From a virus, in IMG/VR virus record IMGVR_UViG_3300005839_000093, positions 1-21,395 of that record: a stretch of DNA of 21,395 nt; one strand, given 5' to 3'. The translations under genes were made by a program, and so were the position numbers. Below, one piece after another: positions 1 to 7,423 of this stretch. The notes beneath the pieces are model-generated. The model did no database searches. It was not told where the DNA came from and was given only the letters and a program-made list of their open reading frames with translations. Positions within the stretch are counted from its first letter, which is position 1; each line of letters begins with the position of its first letter.

Positions 1-92
1 CTAAGCTGGAAGCTGTGAAAGATTACGATTCAGATTGGTACAACACGCAGAAAGAAGCTCTCGGTGACGCGCCTGCTCCACCTGAAAGCTAA
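1..92 (+). CDS. C-terminal end of an unknown protein (partial)
   Basis: The first 92 bases read as an open frame starting at base 3 and ending at TAA (90-92). The visible tail is about 29 residues, hydrophilic and acidic, ending in an Ala/Pro-rich stretch (ALGDAPAPPES). The gene begins outside the window, so no function can be given. It is on the same strand as the terminase, portal and other putative virion genes, which makes a structural role possible, but this is inference only. The coding call rests on an uninterrupted frame and natural-looking composition. The gene converges with the minus-strand operon ending at 116. Confidence 0.55.
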   Translation, partial: KLEAVKDYDSDWYNTQKEALGDAPAPPES

Positions 93-117
93 AAAAAAGC
101 TCTCCGATTGGAGAGCT
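91..117 (-). terminator. Intrinsic terminator of the RT/membrane-protein operon
   Basis: A perfect 8-bp stem (AGCTCTCC / GGAGAGCT, 98-105 with 110-117) with a 4-base loop is followed, read on the minus strand, by eight T residues (91-98 on +). This is the classic Rho-independent layout for transcription running leftward. It overlaps the stop codon of the small membrane protein gene. In the + direction the stem is not followed by a T run, so it would be weak for the partial gene ending at 92. Confidence 0.85.
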
Positions 118-286
118 ATTCATCTTCGTCTTCTTTTTCACTTGGAAAAAGAAGGTTCCATACAACTGAAGTGATCACACCACAGATTAGCATGAACACC
201 AGTGTAGGTGTTACTGTGTCTACCATTACATACAAGATATTACATCCTGCCATCAGGGCCAGAAGCAGCAATATTAGAAACAGCAT
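116..286 (-). CDS. Small two-transmembrane-segment protein (56 aa)
   Basis: Start chosen at ATG 286, which has a strong Shine-Dalgarno (GGAGGTGG, about 8 bases upstream); the upstream in-frame ATG at 364 has no such support. The 56-residue product is nearly all membrane: a first hydrophobic segment (about residues 2-21, LFLILLLLALMAGCN), a second (about 30-47, LVFMLICGVITSVVWNLLF) and an acidic tail EKEDEDE. MAGC in the first segment resembles a lipobox imperfectly. The start overlaps the end of the reverse transcriptase by 47 bases, and the gene ends inside the operon terminator. Candidate roles are a class II holin-like protein, given size, two segments and charged tail, or a membrane effector working with the RT, as in retrons such as Ec48 that carry two-TM effectors. 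The sequence does not choose between them. Confidence 0.7.
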   Translation of the reverse strand: MLFLILLLLALMAGCNILYVMVDTVTPTLVFMLICGVITSVVWNLLFPSEKEDEDE

Positions 287-1490
287 TTTTGACCACCTCC
301 CAGTCCGGTAAAAGTTTCTGGTATTTTTCGATGCTGACATCTTTGATGTAAGACATCCACCCACTCAGAACTTGGTAAAACTTTGCTGCTTCGACCTTTG
401 CTTTTTTTGCTTCTTCGATCAATCCATTCTTTGCAACATTGTGAATTATGGCACGGATGCGCATGTAGTCGCGCCTGCGTAGATTTACTTTTTCGTTGAC
501 GCAGAGTCCCAGGACAACCTGGGATCTGTTTTTCCCGACAACTTTTATTTTCTTCTTATTTACGTAAAATCCTCCTTTCTTTATTATTGCCTCGATGTCC
601 CTTATCAACTGCGTGATTGTCTCTTTGGGTTGCCACACTGGATGACTGATGATAAGGTCATCGGCGTACCGATCATACCTCCAGGCGGGATCCAATTTTT
701 TCAGATAATCAATGATGGCCTGGTCGAACCGCCAGCTGGCCACCAGGTTGGCGATTGCTCCAGACGTTGGCGCTCCCTGCGGCACGTGATTTTTGTAAGT
801 CACAAAGCAGGAAATGCTGTGACTTACTTCATGTGTAAGTCCGTAAAACCGCAGACACTTGTACACGTCGTACCGTCGGATTGAAGGAAAGAAATCTTTC
901 AAATCTATTTTGATGATAACTGCTTTTCCGGTATGGCGTGCTGCTAGTTCTCGGCAGTTGTGCTGTTTCCGATATGCTCCTACATGATCTCCCAGAGGAA
1001 TTCGATTGAGCACACGATGTAAAATGTTTCTCTGAATGTTTCGGAGGCTGTCATTAGGAGCTTCGATTGTCCTGAATTTTCCAGGCGTGCTTTTTTTAAT
1101 TTTGAACGTTGTATAACAGTTGTCTATGTGTTTACGAATTAGATATGCCCATCTTGCCGCTATCCCCAGAAGACAGAACAACTCGTCTCTGGTTTCGGGC
1201 ATCGGGTAGCCTTCCGGAGGTTTCTTCCTAAAGTTGTGATGTTGTGTACGAATGTATTCCTGGAACGTATCAAAACAATAGAGCGGCAATTTTTTCTCGT
1301 TAAGTAAACATTCGAATTGATATTGACAATGAACACAGATATTTTCCTCTTGATAGTTCACAATAAACTTCAGTTCAGTTGCGTGACTGATTTGCCAGCG
1401 TAGTTTTTTCTTATTTGCTTTTATATATGTGTAAGGAATTAGCTTCTCTGTTCCGTGGTGTACCAGTACTATCGCATGGCGAGGTTTCAC
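240..1490 (-). CDS. Retron-like reverse transcriptase with Cys-rich N-terminal extension
   Basis: RNA-directed DNA polymerase, 416 aa. Visible RT motifs: FKIKKSTPGKFRTIEAP (about 129-145), IDLKDFFPSI with catalytic Asp196 (motif A), PQGAPTSGAIANL (237-249, motif B) and RYADDLIIS with the YADD catalytic pair 277-278 (motif C). The QGxPTSG form excludes diversity-generating-retroelement RTs, which carry a (I/V/L)GxxxSQ form. AARH before motif A sits where retron RTs have NAxxH, and VLGLCVN sits where they have VTGLxVN, so it is retron-like but diverged. The first 100 residues are unusual, with Cys52, Cys55, Cys61 and Cys72 able to bind a metal. Starts at GTG 1490, overlapping the upstream VWA stop as GTGA, with GGAGG 6 bases upstream, so translation is coupled. 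No msr/msd-like noncoding stretch flanks it. RT identity is secure; retron membership is not. Confidence 0.93.
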   Translation of the reverse strand: MKPRHAIVLVHHGTEKLIPYTYIKANKKKLRWQISHATELKFIVNYQEENICVHCQYQFECLLNEKKLPLYCFDTFQEYIRTQHHNFRKKPPEGYPMPETRDELFCLLGIAARWAYLIRKHIDNCYTTFKIKKSTPGKFRTIEAPNDSLRNIQRNILHRVLNRIPLGDHVGAYRKQHNCRELAARHTGKAVIIKIDLKDFFPSIRRYDVYKCLRFYGLTHEVSHSISCFVTYKNHVPQGAPTSGAIANLVASWRFDQAIIDYLKKLDPAWRYDRYADDLIISHPVWQPKETITQLIRDIEAIIKKGGFYVNKKKIKVVGKNRSQVVLGLCVNEKVNLRRRDYMRIRAIIHNVAKNGLIEEAKKAKVEAAKFYQVLSGWMSYIKDVSIEKYQKLLPDWEVVKNAVSNIAASGPDGRM

Positions 1491-2830
1491 AACCAGCCTC
1501 CGGTTTCTACTGAAATGCAGAGTTCAGACTTTACTTTTCGCCCACGTTTTGTAATTATGAAATAACGCGGGCACTTTGTTTTGATTGTCGGAACATCAGC
1601 ATAGCCATCGGTGAAGTAAAACAAGATGTCTGGTCTTACATTTTCTTCGGCGAACTGAAGCGCTGGATCAAAAGTCGTCCCGCCTCTACCGCGAACTTCA
1701 TATTGAATTTTGCTGTTGGGTTTATCGAGCTCGTATACTTTCTCGACAGCAGCATCGGCTTCGATCACGGTCACTTTCATGTGTGGTATCTGTTGCCGGA
1801 GTTGCCGTAGTTCGTTCAGACCTTCTTCCAGTTCACGCTGCCCCATTGAACCGGAGGTATCTAGGCACCATACCACATTGAAATGAGACTGTTTTCGCGC
1901 TCCAGGATGGATTATTGGAAGAGCCACACGTCGCCGCGAGATTCGCGCAATAGTTCTTTCTTTGTCCTCAGTACGGACGCAAATCAAGCGTCGGACCAGC
2001 TTAGCATAGCTAATCTTTGTTTGTTGATTTAGCTGTCCGCACAGCTGCTCAATTTTGCCAGGAAGACTGCCTATTGTCTTTTTGATGTCATTAACAACTG
2101 CAGCCAGCTTTTGCTTTTCAACAGACAGAATTGCGCCAAACTCATCTGCTTGTTTGGTTTTCTCTGTTTGCGCAGCAGCGCTGGTATCGCTGGTTTTGTC
2201 GCCTTTGTTACTCGAAGTGCTGGTTCTTTTTTCAGCTTCTTCCTTAGCTTTTTTCTGCGCTTCAGCTTGTGCGTCGAAGTATTCCTGCAGAGCACGATCT
2301 GTTTCTGCATTTCCTTTTACAGTATTTTTGGTGGTGCCATCTGATGTTCCGCCACTATTTTTACTTTGAGCTTTACGGTTCAGTAGTTCACGCAAATAAT
2401 AATCAGCGGATCTTCCAGGAAGTAAATCAAAATTTTCAGGCAGCACTGCGTGCCAGTGGCAATCTTTAAAGTAAACGAACTCCCGCAGTTGGTCGTTGCA
2501 AGCACATTCGACTGCTGTATCTACCAGTTCTTCTCTTCCAGGAGGAACTATCTGGAGAAGCTCCATCTTTCTGATAGGATGCAAAAGAAGGTAGTGCATA
2601 GCTTCATGGAGAAGTACCACATTCAGATACTTAGGAGTTAATTTTTCTACAAATTTAGGATCGTAGAAAAGAAACCATTTTCGGGATTCTATGTTGAATG
2701 CGATTGCACAGGTTATCACAGGCGCGGGTTCGACAGGCAAGCGCCACAACAACTGATAGAAGAAGCGGTGAGTTTCGTTTCGACCGTACATGGCTTTGAA
2801 AATTATGAATTTTTTTACATCCTTGACCAT
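1487..2830 (-). CDS. VWA-domain protein with N-terminal metallopeptidase-like domain (DUF2201 type)
   Basis: 447 aa. N-terminal domain with a zinc-peptidase HExxH (HEAMH, 75-79) and a downstream acidic residue in DTAVECACND (Glu108) as possible third ligand. A low-complexity, charged Ser/Thr/Lys/Gln linker runs from about 150 to 235. The C-terminal von Willebrand A domain has the MIDAS signature DTSGSMG (324-330), GGTTF (about 383-387) and FTDGY (406-410). This matches the DUF2201 family, proteins that normally pair with a MoxR AAA+ ATPase; such a gene lies at 4594-5769 on the same strand, separated here by two + strand genes. The pair likely remodels or matures a protein complex. ATG 2830 has AGGAG 8 bases upstream. 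It heads the operon containing the reverse transcriptase. Family assignment is firm; peptidase activity and substrate are unknown. Confidence 0.9.
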   Translation of the reverse strand: MVKDVKKFIIFKAMYGRNETHRFFYQLLWRLPVEPAPVITCAIAFNIESRKWFLFYDPKFVEKLTPKYLNVVLLHEAMHYLLLHPIRKMELLQIVPPGREELVDTAVECACNDQLREFVYFKDCHWHAVLPENFDLLPGRSADYYLRELLNRKAQSKNSGGTSDGTTKNTVKGNAETDRALQEYFDAQAEAQKKAKEEAEKRTSTSSNKGDKTSDTSAAAQTEKTKQADEFGAILSVEKQKLAAVVNDIKKTIGSLPGKIEQLCGQLNQQTKISYAKLVRRLICVRTEDKERTIARISRRRVALPIIHPGARKQSHFNVVWCLDTSGSMGQRELEEGLNELRQLRQQIPHMKVTVIEADAAVEKVYELDKPNSKIQYEVRGRGGTTFDPALQFAEENVRPDILFYFTDGYADVPTIKTKCPRYFIITKRGRKVKSELCISVETGGWL

Positions 2831-2899
2831 CGATTTTCTCCTTGATTATGTTTTTGTTTCCAGCTACTATTTTTAGGAACCCCATTAGGAGTTCGAAAG

Positions 2900-2931
2900 T
2901 TGACAACTTATCACAACTGCTATACTATGAT
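2900..2931 (+). promoter_or_regulatory. Sigma-70-type promoter for the 2955-4593 gene pair
   Basis: A perfect -35 TTGACA (2900-2905) lies upstream of overlapping -10 candidates: TATACT at 2921-2926 (15-base spacer), TACTAT at 2923-2928 (17-base spacer) and TATGAT at 2926-2931 (20-base spacer). Transcription would start near 2933-2938, just ahead of the AAAGGA ribosome site at 2943-2948 and the GTG start at 2955. The -35 is convincing; the exact -10 is uncertain. Confidence 0.6.
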
Positions 2932-2954
2932 AACGCTGGCAGAAAGGAATTATC

Positions 2955-3950
2955 GTGACGATTATTGACCAATTTTCGGATCCTAGTTTTAAACCAGTTA
3001 TTCAGCTTATGCAAGCAAACCCTGAATACAGGGAGCTGACCAAACACGCCTCTCTGGACTATGGCGAACGTGACCAGTTGCCAGACAGTGCGTTTGCCTG
3101 GCCAGAGGAACGCCTGTTCCGAATCGACACACGTGACAATGCTGTTTTGTCGAAATTGTTTATGGAAAAACAGGCTGCTTATATTCCAGAAGTGGTAAAA
3201 CAACGCTGCGACAATGCTCTTCGTATTTACGGGGTAAATCCTGACTCTATAAAAATTCGGGAAAAGAAGGCATCTACTGCGCTTGTGCGATATGTTTATC
3301 CAGAAGAGAAAAAACTCCCGGTGCGCAACGCACAGGATTATAAAGTTGCCAGCGATCTTTTGACTTCCAATCTTCGGCGTATGGACCCCAGAACACGTAC
3401 ATATACAGCGGTACGTCTGGTAAAAATAGGATCCGAGCTGGGTGAATATCCGCCTGAATGGGCGCTGCAGTACTCCGGAATGACTGTTTGTGACAAAGGA
3501 CGGCTGAAAGAGACCATTGAAGTCCGGACAGCGGTGGCGCCCAATATGCAGTTAAAATATGCCTATAATAAACTTCTGGATGGTATCCAGCAGTTGCCTG
3601 ACTTATTCGATGATTTCTCTGAGCTCACTAAGTTTGCCGCAGCTCTGGAAGAGCTAGACATGCTTGCAGGACTGGTCCCCTTCTACAGTCGTGGACTTCC
3701 TGATCCGATGCTGTCAGTTTTTAATACCACCAAAGTTGCTTCGGATCTTGTACAGTTGAATGGTACGACTGTTCCTCTGGAAACTCTGCTGCGCGTTCCT
3801 GTTGATGTCTATGCTACCATATTTGGCGATGAGATTGTTCCAGAGATTACCACTAATGGAGATCTTGACCCGGAGAAACTTATTGCAGTTCTTCCCACAA
3901 TGCCTGCTGATCTGATTCGTATCTTCCTGCAGCAGGTTGGCAATGGCTGA
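2955..3950 (+). CDS. Unknown phage protein, first of a coupled pair (331 aa)
   Basis: Not recognised with confidence. Starts at GTG 2955 with AAAGGA 6 bases upstream, directly after a TTGACA promoter. Residues about 35-95 (LPDSAFAWPEERLFRIDT, then an Ala/Lys-rich helix and ALRIYGV) resemble the short 'LPDxxFAxPxxRxxPI' domain seen in some phage virion or prohead-associated proteins (DUF6582-like); this is recall, not a search result. The remainder looks globular and mixed alpha/beta, with no membrane segment, signal peptide or Cys cluster. It overlaps the next gene by 8 bases, so the two are translationally coupled. Being on the terminase/portal strand, a virion role is plausible. It and its partner separate the VWA gene from its expected MoxR partner. 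Confidence 0.85.
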   Translation: MTIIDQFSDPSFKPVIQLMQANPEYRELTKHASLDYGERDQLPDSAFAWPEERLFRIDTRDNAVLSKLFMEKQAAYIPEVVKQRCDNALRIYGVNPDSIKIREKKASTALVRYVYPEEKKLPVRNAQDYKVASDLLTSNLRRMDPRTRTYTAVRLVKIGSELGEYPPEWALQYSGMTVCDKGRLKETIEVRTAVAPNMQLKYAYNKLLDGIQQLPDLFDDFSELTKFAAALEELDMLAGLVPFYSRGLPDPMLSVFNTTKVASDLVQLNGTTVPLETLLRVPVDVYATIFGDEIVPEITTNGDLDPEKLIAVLPTMPADLIRIFLQQVGNG

Positions 3951-4593
3951 TCTTCTCACCAACGACAAAGCAAGCGCTACAGCTATTTTTACTGCTGTTA
4001 GCAAGATGCTTGGTTCCCAGTTTATCAACTGGGAACCAGAGACAATCTGGCTGGACCTGCAGCAGAAGTTTTCTGTAGATCTCAGCAACATCAATCGCGA
4101 CAAGTTGATGGCCTGCATTACGGTTCTGACTACTGATTATTTTTATGTCGATGCTGCAGTTTTCGAAAACGTTTGCATGGCGTTCTGCCACAAATGGTCC
4201 AGTCCTGAAATTCTTCAGGAAGCTACTCCTGCACAGATGTCCTGGGGAGTTATCGAAGCCGAATTTCTCAGGAAACTTTATGATCAAGTTCCTCAAGAAT
4301 TCGATTACGAACCACGCGGCTACGTAGCAACGATTCTTGCTCGCGAAGGTTTCGTTGTAGCTCCGGATTACTTACGCTTTGCACAACCGGAGCTGGATAA
4401 ACAGATTTCCAACAAAGAAATCCAAAGGGAGGTCCTGTCCCGCTGGGAGGGACTCAACAGAAACAGGACCCCCCTTGACCAGCAAATTTTTCCTGAAACG
4501 CCAGTCGGTGTACAGCTAGCGCGATTGGCAGCAGTGAAGCTCTACGTTAATGAACGCACGCAACAACTCATTGATGAGATGCATGCGGTCTGA
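3943..4593 (+). CDS. Unknown phage protein, second of a coupled pair (216 aa)
   Basis: Not recognised. ATG 3943 is preferred over the in-frame TTG at 3937 because it sits in the stop region of the preceding gene (overlap to TGA 3948-3950), with GCAGG-like weak ribosome binding upstream, typical of coupled translation. The 216-residue product is soluble and mostly helical by composition, with no membrane segment, Cys motif or repeat. Visible segments include MLGSQFINWEPETIW near the N-terminus and EFDYEPRGYVATILAREGF in the middle. The stop codon (4591-4593) directly abuts the stop of the converging MoxR gene at 4594, with no room for a separate terminator. The pair with 2955-3950 probably forms one functional unit, but its nature is unknown. 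Confidence 0.85.
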   Translation: MADLLTNDKASATAIFTAVSKMLGSQFINWEPETIWLDLQQKFSVDLSNINRDKLMACITVLTTDYFYVDAAVFENVCMAFCHKWSSPEILQEATPAQMSWGVIEAEFLRKLYDQVPQEFDYEPRGYVATILAREGFVVAPDYLRFAQPELDKQISNKEIQREVLSRWEGLNRNRTPLDQQIFPETPVGVQLARLAAVKLYVNERTQQLIDEMHAV

Positions 4594-5769
4594 TTAGTTT
4601 TCGTCTTTTTCGAATGACTTCCTGATCTCCTCTTGCGTGCCCCGCAGCTTTGTGTAGAGCTTTTTGTATCTTGCAGAGGCTGCAAGCTGCTGCAGCAGTT
4701 TGTCCATGTACCCCCGGCGCTCCTGCAGTTCTTTTACGAGTTTGGTTAGCAGCGCCATTTGAATTTCTTCCGGGAGATCTTCGATGAACGCAGAAAGATT
4801 GTCACCCAGAGAGGCATCGATGTATTCATTGCTAATCAGCCACAGGACGGTAGCTTCGGCGATACGAAACAGCGTCGCTTTTTTGGCGCTGTCCTGTATG
4901 AGTTCTTTTATCTTGCTCTGGACGCTGTTATAGTCTTTCAAAACATCTTCTGGACTCACGAGATCTTTCTGAGTTTCCAACCACTCGATGAATTCTGTGG
5001 CAGTGTGAACTCCCAGAAATCCAGATATGACAATGCTGAGAGCGTTGGTGTCGATGTTCTTTATGCTGTGCATAATCTGACTTACCTTTTCCCAGGCAGC
5101 CGGATTAGCATACACCTTGCCAGCGTCGCGGGTCTCTACATCCAGCAACTTTGCCGGATTGTGAATTATGTACTTTATGACCGATTCATGGATTTTGTTA
5201 TTCTTGGCCCAGGAAAGCCAGGTTCCGGGGTCGCTGCGCACACCGATCCATGCCAGCCGGCGACGGAATGCAGGGTCTTTTTCGCATTCGTTCACCAGAT
5301 ACCCCATTTCACTGGGGTTCATAGTTGCACCGATGCTAATGTTTTTGGGGAGCACAACGCTGCCAAACCGACGTTGTTCCATCAAGGTGAACGCAGCGTT
5401 CATAACGTCGTGACTTCCCCGGTTCCACTCATCGAGAATCAGGTAAGTCACTTTTTCGGTATTCGCCAGTTTGGCGATGTGCTCTTCTGTCAGGTATACG
5501 TACGCTGATTTATTTTTGTTGGGGAATGGAATTCCAAAGTCTTCCTTCTCCATGTGGGCGAGATACAGAAAATAGATATCTGCACCTTCTTCTTCGGCGA
5601 TCTGCCGCATAAGTGCAGTTTTGCCGATTCCGCTTTCCCCAACCAGAGTTGGGATATATCCCAGCTGAAAACAGACTTTGCAGAACTGCTTCGCAGTCTG
5701 CAACGTCACCAGATGAATTCCGAGTCTCTCTGCAAAAACGGTAGCTTGCTCTTTGTTTTCTTTGCCCAT
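4594..5769 (-). CDS. MoxR-type AAA+ ATPase
   Basis: 391 aa. AAA+ ATPase with Walker A GESGIGKT (44-51), Walker B YLILDEWNR (Asp113-Glu114), sensor 1 in IGATMNPSE (Asn151) and an arginine-finger stretch FRRRLAW (168-174). This is the layout of MoxR ATPases, which act with VWA proteins to remodel or assemble protein and metal complexes. The matching VWA protein is encoded on the same strand at 1487-2830. The C-terminal part, about 200-391, is helical with a charged end (EEIRKSFEKDEN). ATG 5769 has AGGAGG 6 bases upstream. The gene stands alone between two + strand units, with an apparent promoter motif near 5800. In the phage the target may be a virion or replication complex; this is inference. 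Confidence 0.9.
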   Translation of the reverse strand: MGKENKEQATVFAERLGIHLVTLQTAKQFCKVCFQLGYIPTLVGESGIGKTALMRQIAEEEGADIYFLYLAHMEKEDFGIPFPNKNKSAYVYLTEEHIAKLANTEKVTYLILDEWNRGSHDVMNAAFTLMEQRRFGSVVLPKNISIGATMNPSEMGYLVNECEKDPAFRRRLAWIGVRSDPGTWLSWAKNNKIHESVIKYIIHNPAKLLDVETRDAGKVYANPAAWEKVSQIMHSIKNIDTNALSIVISGFLGVHTATEFIEWLETQKDLVSPEDVLKDYNSVQSKIKELIQDSAKKATLFRIAEATVLWLISNEYIDASLGDNLSAFIEDLPEEIQMALLTKLVKELQERRGYMDKLLQQLAASARYKKLYTKLRGTQEEIRKSFEKDEN

Positions 5770-5797
5770 TTTTCCTCCTTTGTGGGTTTTTCGTATT

Positions 5798-5809
5798 TTC
5801 TTATAACAT
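5798..5809 (-). promoter_or_regulatory. TATAAG-type -10 motif upstream of the MoxR gene
   Basis: Read on the minus strand, ATGTTATAAGAA lies about 30 bases ahead of the MoxR ATG. A nearly identical 12-mer (ATGGTATAAGAA, 11 of 12) lies ahead of the minus-strand gene at 18875 (18902-18913). Neither copy has a good TTGACA -35 at the right spacing, which would fit a promoter class read by another sigma factor or an extended -10 promoter. The evidence is two copies only. Confidence 0.4.
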
Positions 5810-5854
5810 GTTTTTTTTCGATTTTTTTAAGCTTTCAGCTAAAATATCCTTGAG

Positions 5855-7423
5855 ATGACGTACACTATAAAATTGACAAAATCACAAATTGCAGAGCGCC
5901 TTTTCATGCTTGATGGTAAGCGTTACACGCTACATGACTACCCATTTATGCGTCAAGTTTTTGACATCCCGGCTCGTGAGGTTCTGTTAAAGACAGGGCG
6001 TCAGGTTTCAAAATCAACTGTTTGTGCCTGTAGTCTTCTGGCAGAAGCAATAGCGCGTAACCATTTCAAGATTCTTTACATTGCGCCATTGCGAGAGCAA
6101 ACGAGCCGATTTTCTAACACAAGGCTTTCAAAACTTATTTACTACTCTCCAATTGTGCGCGATCTTTATACAGATGATCGGCTGACAAATAATGTCTTGC
6201 TTCAGGTTTTGAAGAATGGGTCTGAGATTGCGCTTTCTTACGCCTGGGATGACCCTGACCGTGTCCGGTCGATTTCGGCAGATCATATCTTTGTCGATGA
6301 GGTACAGGACATTATTTACGACAGTGTAATTCCTGTCGTGAAAGAGTGTATGGGAAACTCCGATTATGGTTACACAACTTATGCGGGAACACCGAAGACA
6401 ATGGAAAACACTATCGAATTTTTGTGGCAACGGAGTTCTCAGGCTGAGTGGATAATGCAGTGCAAGCATTGTAATAAATGGCAATATGTAGACAGTGTAA
6501 AATCTGTCGGTAAGAGAGGAATCATCTGTGTTAACTGTGGCAAGTCTTTGAACCCCAGAGAAGGACATTGGCACGAGTTCAACCCCAAAGCGCACATCAA
6601 AGGTTTCCACATCTCGCAGCTGATATTGCCGCGCAACAATGAAAATCCAGACAGATGGCAGCGCATCCTGGAAAAGCTGGAAACCTATTCCGAAACTCGA
6701 TTCAAGAACGAAGTTCTTGGGATTTCCGATGCTTCCGGTGCACGGATGCTTACCAAGGAAGACCTGGAAGCGTGCTGTCAGGATTATTTCGTTACCCGGC
6801 CTCCAACAACAACTGTGCTTCAGAATGTTCAACAAATTGTGGCTGGTGTTGATTGGTCCGGATCCGGCACGGGGATTTCAGCAAGAACCGTTGTCTGGAT
6901 CTGGGGGGTCATGCCGGATCAGCGTCTCAAGACGCTTTACTTTGAAATCTTTCCTCAAGCCAACAGCATCAATGATGTCAACAAGGTCATGACCATCTTG
7001 CGTGAATTTAACGTTTCGCTTGTTGGCTGCGATGCTGGTGAAGGTGCCGTAGCTAACTCTGTTCTCAAAGATGGCTTGGGAGCTCATCGGGTTATTCCGA
7101 TTCAGTATACTGGTGGACGTGCTGCTCAGCGGCATATCAAGTGGAATGAAAATACAGATAAATACATTGTGCACCGCACGGCAGCAATAGATAGTTTTCT
7201 ACTTATCGTTAAGCGCCAGGGCGTTATTTACCCTGACGCCCGGCAGATGGAAGTTCCATTTTCCGATATGTTGGCTGAATACGAAACTGTTACTAACCCT
7301 GAAGGCGAAGTGCAATCACGCATCTGGTTGCACTCTCCAACGCAGCCCGACGACTGTTTGCATGCGCAGATTTTTGGTTACATTGCTGCTCAAGTTTCAC
7401 GTGGAGTAGTAGAGTTCTATTGA
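5855..7423 (+). CDS. terL: Terminase large subunit (TerL), packaging ATPase/nuclease
   Basis: 522 aa. Motor that cuts and pumps phage DNA into the prohead through the portal. The ATPase half has an atypical Walker A TGRQVSKST (47-55), Walker B HIFVDEVQD (144-152) and coupling motif YAGTPK (176-181). An inserted zinc ribbon (Cys203, Cys206, Cys225, Cys228) resembles the lambda gpA-type terminases. The RNase H-fold nuclease half shows GVDWSG (Asp333), VGCDAGEG (Asp393) and PDDCLHA (Asp502-Asp503). Length is normal for the family. The ATG at 5855 has no convincing Shine-Dalgarno, while a TAAAAT hexamer ends 9 bases before it, so a leaderless start is possible. The stop codon (7421-7423) overlaps the first helix of the structured RNA region. 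No small terminase was recognised in the window. Confidence 0.95.
   Translation: MTYTIKLTKSQIAERLFMLDGKRYTLHDYPFMRQVFDIPAREVLLKTGRQVSKSTVCACSLLAEAIARNHFKILYIAPLREQTSRFSNTRLSKLIYYSPIVRDLYTDDRLTNNVLLQVLKNGSEIALSYAWDDPDRVRSISADHIFVDEVQDIIYDSVIPVVKECMGNSDYGYTTYAGTPKTMENTIEFLWQRSSQAEWIMQCKHCNKWQYVDSVKSVGKRGIICVNCGKSLNPREGHWHEFNPKAHIKGFHISQLILPRNNENPDRWQRILEKLETYSETRFKNEVLGISDASGARMLTKEDLEACCQDYFVTRPPTTTVLQNVQQIVAGVDWSGSGTGISARTVVWIWGVMPDQRLKTLYFEIFPQANSINDVNKVMTILREFNVSLVGCDAGEGAVANSVLKDGLGAHRVIPIQYTGGRAAQRHIKWNENTDKYIVHRTAAIDSFLLIVKRQGVIYPDARQMEVPFSDMLAEYETVTNPEGEVQSRIWLHSPTQPDDCLHAQIFGYIAAQVSRGVVEFY

Noticed and set aside
1491-2900. A retron msr-msd RNA upstream of the reverse transcriptase
   Set aside because: The upstream sequence is the VWA coding region with intact motifs, and no flanking a1/a2 inverted repeats with a noncoding core were seen.
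4759-5508. A 249-codon + strand frame
   Set aside because: It lies opposite the MoxR ATPase gene, whose Walker and sensor motifs are intact; the + frame product has no recognisable motif and is a shadow.
6128-6835. A 235-codon minus-strand frame
   Set aside because: It lies opposite the terminase coding region with intact ATPase and zinc-ribbon motifs, and has a Cys/His/Arg-rich shadow composition.
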